A stretch of DNA of 9,405 nt from a bacterium UBP17_UBA6191 (GTDB lineage: Bacteria > Muiribacteriota > UBA6191), in NCBI GenBank assembly GCA_002422125.1, contig DITF01000169.1:1-9405 (forward strand). The letters are read 5' to 3'. The position numbers and the translations under genes were made by a program. How positions within the stretch are numbered: the first letter of the stretch is position 1; each line of letters opens with the position of its first letter. Below, piece by piece: positions 5,456 through 9,405 of this stretch. The notes below the pieces were generated by a model that worked only from the letters and a program-made list of their open reading frames with translations, made no database searches and was not told the origin of the DNA.

Positions 5456-6863
5456 CTTTCTGCCCCCGCTCTACAGGATCTGGCAGGGCTTGATTTACAA
5501 AATCAGCAATCCTTTCTTTTTCAACCTCAGAATCGAATCCATCTGGCAGTATTTCGCCCTGTTGCAAGGTTTCCCACATTGTTTCAAGTGAAAGTTGACC
5601 TGCTTCAACCATGCGGCTTAGATGGGCAATAACCTGCGGATCCAGCATTACTGATGACAAATCTATGTTGAGTGATGGAAAAGACTCAAGATCAAAACCC
5701 ATCCACTTGGCATGAATTCTTGAAGCTTCCTTGATGGCTGAATTTACGCTGATGGATATCTCGCGCAGGTCGCTGGTCTGTTGGCCCTCATGAATTGAAG
5801 CCTCTCTGGCTGTTCGCTGGTTATCAAACTTGGCCGCCAGAATGGAAAGCCCAAGAGAAGCCATGTGCGTCTCCAAATCCTTGATATTCTCCCGGATCGC
5901 GGCATAAGCATTTCCAGAGACCTCAGTGTAACCCACTTTTGCATTCGGGTTATGATGCACCAATGCTCTGGCGGGTCCCACAGAAACTCTTTGGACATCA
6001 GACTTATCGAATCCCAACATTGTCAGAATTGGCACCGAGCCAATGTGCAGTAGGTTTGATTGGTCCGATCTCTTCTGGTAATGCTCAATATTGAGATAAG
6101 CTAAGTCCAGAAGCGGAGGACGAGCCAGCAATGGGCCCATCTTTTCACCATAACAGACAACTGCGGGTATCTCATCAAGTGAAGTTTTTCCGCTCTCTTC
6201 CTTAATTTTCTCAAACGAGACCTGTCCATTTTGTTCTACTGGCCTCCATATTTCAAATTCACCTGGCCTTAAAACCCTGTACTGGGTAACAGTTTCTTCC
6301 CCAAAAATACCGTTCGTGGTCTGAATTTCTTCCTTGAGTACCAACTGCTCCAAAACCTGTCTACCGGCTATAATCTTTAGCCTGTGGCTGACATACTGGC
6401 TGGCCTTGTATACAGACCAATAGGGCCTACGCCCAGATTTAAGTCTGTCTGCCTCGGTTTTTATTTCGGGATCCTCCTTGGGATAATCGACCAGAATGAT
6501 GGACATGCCCCTGCCGATACACTCCATAAATAACTGTGAGACAAGCTCAACAAATCCCGTGCCGGAGCCATCAATGGAGTCAAAATGAACCTTCATTTCA
6601 TCAGGGATCTCTTTGGGAATCTCCACGCCCTTTCTGATAGCCATACCGGAAAGGGATCTGACCGTGCAGCGAAATGCTGGATAAATTGTGGAGCGATCCA
6701 GCCTGTTCTTATAGTCGCACTCTTCTTCCCCTTCTTCTTTGGGTAGATAGATTTTGCCCTTTTGCCTCATGTGATGAGTGCCCTTGCTGACATCATCACA
6801 AACAATCAACCAAGGCTCCATTGTTTTGGCGTTTAGCGATTGAATACTGGGGGAGTCGATCAT
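5448..6863 (-). CDS. Portal protein (DUF4055 type)
   Basis: The product has 471 residues, normal for this portal family. Residues 51-79 carry YKNRLDRSTIYPAFRCTVRS followed by LSGMAIRKG, close to the 'Y..RL.R...Y..F..TV..L.GM.FRK' signature of DUF4055 proteins. Residues 250-285 carry LLDLAYLNIEHYQKRSDQSN and a segment leading to a 'P.L...G' strand, again as in the family. A long helical region (about 320-390) would form the wing/stem helices. It forms the dodecameric ring at one vertex through which terminase pumps DNA and to which MuF attaches. The ATG at 6863 shares ATGA with the terminase stop, with GAGG 9 bases upstream. No frameshift or missing segment is seen. Confidence 0.9.
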   Translation of the reverse strand: MIDSPSIQSLNAKTMEPWLIVCDDVSKGTHHMRQKGKIYLPKEEGEEECDYKNRLDRSTIYPAFRCTVRSLSGMAIRKGVEIPKEIPDEMKVHFDSIDGSGTGFVELVSQLFMECIGRGMSIILVDYPKEDPEIKTEADRLKSGRRPYWSVYKASQYVSHRLKIIAGRQVLEQLVLKEEIQTTNGIFGEETVTQYRVLRPGEFEIWRPVEQNGQVSFEKIKEESGKTSLDEIPAVVCYGEKMGPLLARPPLLDLAYLNIEHYQKRSDQSNLLHIGSVPILTMLGFDKSDVQRVSVGPARALVHHNPNAKVGYTEVSGNAYAAIRENIKDLETHMASLGLSILAAKFDNQRTAREASIHEGQQTSDLREISISVNSAIKEASRIHAKWMGFDLESFPSLNIDLSSVMLDPQVIAHLSRMVEAGQLSLETMWETLQQGEILPDGFDSEVEKERIADFVNQALPDPVERGQKVE

Positions 6864-8131
6864 ACTTTAAACCTCACTGATGTTAAGCCGGTTCTTCCAG
6901 CCGGAAATTTTTGATTGATGAAATAGCCTGACGCATCATTTGGGTGATCCGTGTCATTGGCCTTGTCTGGCATGCCATCTTTGTAAATCTGCTGCTCAAG
7001 ACACTCTGCATATTTGGGACACTTCACGACATTGACACGGTAGCGGACAAATCCTGAAGCATCACAAAAGGCTGTATTCATGGACAAAACCCTATCCTTG
7101 ATAGCCGGATTAGTGCCGTCGACAACTACGGTAAATCCCGCTTGCCTCAGAAGCGATAAATCTGTTTGGCTGGCTCCGGTGGTATGTCGTTGCTGGCCAG
7201 AAGCATCCGGGTAGACAATAATCATCCTGCCCGGGTAGCGGTTCTTAATGGACGCAATCATGGCCGGGGTGTCGTAAAGCTTTGAGAACTCATCCACCGC
7301 AAAAGCCAGCTCAAGACCAGTCTTATCACATCGCCTGGTGACATGAACAACGGCACTCATATTGGTCACATTAAAGTCCATGCCAATATGCAGTGGTTCA
7401 ATTCCATTTTCAGTTACTGGGGTGTCATGAGTGGCGCGGGAGAAGTTTGGATAAACATTGCCAGAGGTCAGATTGACATACCGGCCATCTAGGTAGGCTG
7501 CAATCAAATTTGGTGGATAAAGCTTTTCCAGCCTAGGGATGTAATCTGCTGGCAGGTGAGGGTTGTCTTTTGTCCTGGCTCGAATTGTCTTTCTGTCCGG
7601 ATCTCCCGACTTTTCAAAAAACTCATAGCAGAATTTAAACCCTTCTGGAGTAGATGCACAAAAGAACTGAAGCTTTTCGCCCTTTCTAAGCCTGGCATTG
7701 ACCTTCCTGACCATTGCCGTTGCCTCATCCTTCTTGATCGTATCAATCTCATCCACTCCGACAAATGACAGATTTGAACCAATATGTCGCCTCCAGTTCT
7801 CAGCAGAACGGCACCATATTGTTGTCGTGCCTCGTCGAAACCGAAGGATGTAGTTGGGGTTTCCGTTATTGGCCTGAAACTTGTGGGGAATTTTGGCACC
7901 TTCCAGAAATTCATCCATGGCCGGAACTAAAATATCCTTAATCAGGGGGCCTGTTGGCTCCATAATCGCCCCAACACCCCCGAGGTTGAGATAAGCTAAA
8001 TAGACAGCTTTAGCGCAGAATCCAAGGGTTTTTCCTGAGCCGAATCCACCCAACAATAGTATGTAAGGTGTATCGCAGTCCATGACAAACATGCCCTGAT
8101 GCCACAACAGATTAACGCTATGATGCTTCAT
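6860..8131 (-). CDS. terL: Terminase large subunit (packaging ATPase-nuclease)
   Basis: The product has 423 residues. The ATPase half has Walker A GGFGSGKT at 28-35, Walker B LSFVGVDEID at 121-130 (D127, catalytic E128) and coupling motif CASTPEG at 158-164. The RNase H-like nuclease half has the three expected acidic sites: IGMDFN (D252), VYPDASG (D309) and TDHPNDASGY (D395 and D399). All key residues are present, so the enzyme should be active. It binds TerS, cuts concatemeric DNA and drives it through the portal by ATP hydrolysis. The ATG at 8131 has AAGG 6 bases upstream, and the frame overlaps terS by 14 bases. The headful or cohesive-end mode of packaging cannot be decided from this window. 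Confidence 0.97.
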   Translation of the reverse strand: MKHHSVNLLWHQGMFVMDCDTPYILLLGGFGSGKTLGFCAKAVYLAYLNLGGVGAIMEPTGPLIKDILVPAMDEFLEGAKIPHKFQANNGNPNYILRFRRGTTTIWCRSAENWRRHIGSNLSFVGVDEIDTIKKDEATAMVRKVNARLRKGEKLQFFCASTPEGFKFCYEFFEKSGDPDRKTIRARTKDNPHLPADYIPRLEKLYPPNLIAAYLDGRYVNLTSGNVYPNFSRATHDTPVTENGIEPLHIGMDFNVTNMSAVVHVTRRCDKTGLELAFAVDEFSKLYDTPAMIASIKNRYPGRMIIVYPDASGQQRHTTGASQTDLSLLRQAGFTVVVDGTNPAIKDRVLSMNTAFCDASGFVRYRVNVVKCPKYAECLEQQIYKDGMPDKANDTDHPNDASGYFINQKFPAGRTGLTSVRFKV

Positions 8132-8654
8132 CTTCTACCTTGGGCTGAATTATGAAACCAATCGAATCCGGGGAATCCTCTGTGGGCATGGATGCATCAG
8201 GAGTCGTAATCCCCATATACTCCATCAGGGTCCTAATGGCATCCATCTTGGAATGTAGCTTGATCTTGATACCACCCCTTTTATCGCGGCTAATTTCCTG
8301 AATACAGGCTGAGTCAGCAATTCCCAAGGTTTTTGAATCTCTGAGCCTCAGACCACCTTTCCCCCATTCAGCAATCCGGGTGATGTCTGATCTTGCAATT
8401 CTGGCCAACTCTTCAATCAGCATCTCAGAGCTGAGCCTAGCAGATGCCAGACGAAACCGTAAACCTTGCTCAATTGCCTTTGAAACTGAAGGCAACTGTA
8501 GCCACTGATACGCCATCTGGTCAGGGTTTTTGGTTTTGATCCCAGCTCGAACCACGGCCTGGCGACCGTTGAAATCAACCAGGTATTCTTCCACAAAACA
8601 TTTCTGCTTCAAGGTTAGTGGCTTATCCTTCGGTTTGCCCTTCTTTACAGCCAC
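8118..8654 (-). CDS. terS: Terminase small subunit (Terminase_2 / P27-XtmA-like)
   Basis: The product has 178 residues. The N-terminus (LTLKQKCFVEEYLVDFNGRQ, then AVVRAGIKTKNPDQMAYQWL) is the helix-turn-helix DNA-recognition region typical of this family, with 'K...FV.EYL.D.NG..A..RAG'. Residues about 75-110 (SEMLIEELARIARSDITRIA) form the central oligomerisation helices with the common 'AR.D.' pattern. The Asp/Glu-rich tail (PKVEDEAS) probably meets TerL. It recognises the packaging site and delivers DNA to TerL. The start is GTG at 8654-8652 with AAGG 9 bases upstream, overlapping the preceding gene by 10 bases. It directly precedes terL, as is usual. Confidence 0.92.
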   Translation of the reverse strand: MAVKKGKPKDKPLTLKQKCFVEEYLVDFNGRQAVVRAGIKTKNPDQMAYQWLQLPSVSKAIEQGLRFRLASARLSSEMLIEELARIARSDITRIAEWGKGGLRLRDSKTLGIADSACIQEISRDKRGGIKIKLHSKMDAIRTLMEYMGITTPDASMPTEDSPDSIGFIIQPKVEDEAS

Positions 8655-9127
8655 GGGGCACTACCTTGGCCGGCAAACACAACACGATCAGCAAAGCCAA
8701 ATTCATTGTGATTGTAAACATGGTGCCAAGCTGGACGGAATGCCTCGTAACGGCCATCAAGACGCAATCCAACGGTCAGGATTTTATCAAAACCCATCTG
8801 AAGCAGGGTGAGGGCTGCGTACAGGCTGGAGCTGCCGGTGGTTCCCCTTCGTTTGCTCGGTAAATAAGGCCAGACAATATCCACGCCTCCGCTAAATATT
8901 GGCGCAAAAGTTTTGAGGCTATGCCAATCTGCAAAGCCAGTATCTCTTCTGGCGTGCCTCATGCGACGAACCATATCGGCGTGCATGGAAAACAAATAGT
9001 CGGCCTTGGGAGATGAAAGACAAGCATAGTTTACAACGGCCCACTTTGTTTGCTGATTTTCGGGAATTGATAGCCTGGCGATATCATCGTTTAGGGAATG
9101 GTGGGCTGCGCAAAGGACAACATACAT
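8645..9127 (-). CDS. Phage MptE/DUF115-like protein (glycan or pterin-type transferase fold)
   Basis: The product has 160 residues. It starts with a strand (MYVVLCAA), then VVNYACLSSPKADYLFSMHA (31-50), GTTGSSSLYAALTLLQMGFD (95-114) followed by KILTVGLRLDGRY, and ends in FADRVVFAGQGSAPWL. The combination of 'ADY..S.H', '.TGSS.LYA....L..G...I...G...DG.Y..F...W' resembles short phage proteins related to the MptE-like/DUF115 group, whose cellular members include pterin pyrophosphokinases and Maf-type flagellin glycosylation factors. The activity here is not known. The ATG at 9127 is forced: in-frame TAA lies at 9139-9137 and only an ATT intervenes. No Shine-Dalgarno site precedes it, and the promoter places the transcript start on this ATG. 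It is the first gene of the terminase unit. Confidence 0.6.
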   Translation of the reverse strand: MYVVLCAAHHSLNDDIARLSIPENQQTKWAVVNYACLSSPKADYLFSMHADMVRRMRHARRDTGFADWHSLKTFAPIFSGGVDIVWPYLPSKRRGTTGSSSLYAALTLLQMGFDKILTVGLRLDGRYEAFRPAWHHVYNHNEFGFADRVVFAGQGSAPWL

Positions 9128-9128
9128 A

Positions 9129-9157
9129 ATGAAATGTTAAGTGACATTATGAAATGT
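9129..9157. repeat. Direct repeat ATGAAATGT, two copies 20 bases apart
   Basis: ATGAAATGT occurs at 9129-9137 and 9149-9157, exactly 20 bases apart, placing the two copies on nearly the same DNA face. They flank the spacer and overlap the -10 region and the -35-proximal spacer of the terminase promoter. A TGAAATGT core recurs once at the scaffold promoter (2786-2793). The pattern would suit a regulator binding both late promoters. Confidence 0.55.
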
Positions 9158-9162
9158 GTCAA
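9134..9162 (-). promoter_or_regulatory. Sigma70-like promoter of the terminase-portal-MuF unit
   Basis: On the minus strand, TTGACA (9162-9157) is followed by a 17-base spacer and TAACAT (9139-9134), which matches TATAAT at four of six bases. The predicted transcript start is 9127 or 9128, at the ATG of the first gene. The weaker -10 box compared with the scaffold promoter could make this unit less expressed or dependent on an activator. Confidence 0.65.
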
Positions 9163-9165
9163 TTA
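9150..9165. repeat. 16-base promoter repeat, copy 1
   Basis: TGAAATGTGTCAATTA is identical to 2786-2801 and contains the reverse complement of the TTGACA box of the terminase promoter. Outside these 16 bases the two promoters share little, so the identity marks a conserved regulatory element rather than a larger duplication. Confidence 0.9.
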
Positions 9166-9244
9166 TGGCATGGTTTCGCTGTTTTTTAGTGGACTATTCA
9201 GAACAGAATCAGAATGAAGAATTGTGTCCGGGAAGCCAATCAGC

Positions 9245-9405
9245 ATGGTTCAAAATTACTTCAGTATCTTTTACCATTCAGTTATGGATTTATGGGATGT
9301 ATCTCAGGTTGTTCGTGTCTTTAAAGAGGCTGGTCTTTGCACCAGCAGACAAGGGTTTGTAAATAAGTTTAATCGCTTTCTGAGGCCAGTTAAAAAAGAT
9401 GGCCG
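9245..9405 (+). CDS. Possible start of a divergent plus-strand gene, cut by window edge
   Basis: From the ATG at 9245 a frame stays open to the right edge (53 codons). It begins MVQNYFSIFYHSVMDLWDVS and continues QVVRVFKEAGLCTSRQGFVN then KFNRFLRPVKKDG. The second half looks protein-like, with an amphipathic helix, a turn and a basic helix that might be a DNA-binding unit, but I do not recognise a family. In-frame stop TGA is at 9215-9217; GTG at 9224 is an alternative start. The ribosome site is weak (GGAAG 9 bases upstream). It would be divergent from the head cluster, a usual place for a regulatory or lysis gene in phages. Competing frames in this stretch mean the call is uncertain. Confidence 0.35.
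   Translation, partial: MVQNYFSIFYHSVMDLWDVSQVVRVFKEAGLCTSRQGFVNKFNRFLRPVKKDG

Noticed and set aside
5744..5998. 84-codon minus-strand frame
   Set aside because: Shadow frame within the portal gene, without its own ribosome site or recognisable motif.
7504..7914. 136-codon minus-strand frame
   Set aside because: It lies wholly inside the terminase large subunit in another frame; the terminase frame has every catalytic motif intact.
9156..9362. 68-codon plus-strand frame starting GTG inside the promoter repeat
   Set aside because: It starts within the 16-base regulatory repeat and its product looks unstructured; the frame from 9245 in the same stretch is more protein-like.

Overview
The window is the packaging and head-assembly module of a tailed double-stranded DNA phage or prophage (Caudoviricetes). 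Nearly all of it is read on the minus strand, so transcription runs from high to low coordinates. In transcription order it holds: a phage MptE/DUF115-like protein (9127-8645), terminase small subunit (8654-8118), terminase large subunit (8131-6860), DUF4055-type portal (6863-5448), a 670-residue MuF minor head protein fused to a C-terminal HExxH metallopeptidase-like region (5455-3443), a small acidic protein (3453-3067), a promoter and repeat-rich leader (2798-2626), scaffold (2625-1927), major capsid protein (1924-941), a GT-B-like glycosyltransferase (941-66) and the first 25 codons of a DnaT_2-type neck/head-completion protein (76-1). Genes overlap by 1-14 bases or lie 2 bases apart, apart from one break of about 440 bases before the scaffold gene.

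Both minus-strand transcription units begin with a sigma70-like promoter built on the same 16 bases (TAATTGACACATTTCA on the minus strand), which contain a perfect TTGACA -35 box followed by a 17-base spacer. One copy drives the terminase-portal-MuF unit and the other the scaffold-capsid unit. This fits a head cluster split so that scaffold and coat can be made in larger amounts. The predicted transcript start of the first unit falls on the ATG of its first gene, which suggests a leaderless message.

The leader of the scaffold unit is the least ordinary DNA here. It is 60% G+C over 2641-2760, while a sampled 60-base line in the portal gene is 45%. It carries four copies of a short GGC-GTGAT-GCC element, one of which has both arms changed together (TGC/GCA). 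It is also open in one frame for 43 codons, ending one base before the scaffold start.

The host is probably a Gram-negative or similar bacterium using sigma70-type promoters and Shine-Dalgarno initiation; nothing in the window identifies it further. The genes work together as follows: TerS and TerL recognise and pump DNA through the portal, MuF attaches to the portal inside the head, and scaffold with coat builds the procapsid. The MptE-like and glycosyltransferase genes at the two ends suggest glycan modification of the virion or host surface. The metallopeptidase-like tail on MuF suggests either an injected effector or toxin, or a maturation protease. Two short plus-strand reading frames (2922-3074 and one entering the right edge at 9245) lie divergent to the two promoters and are only tentative genes.
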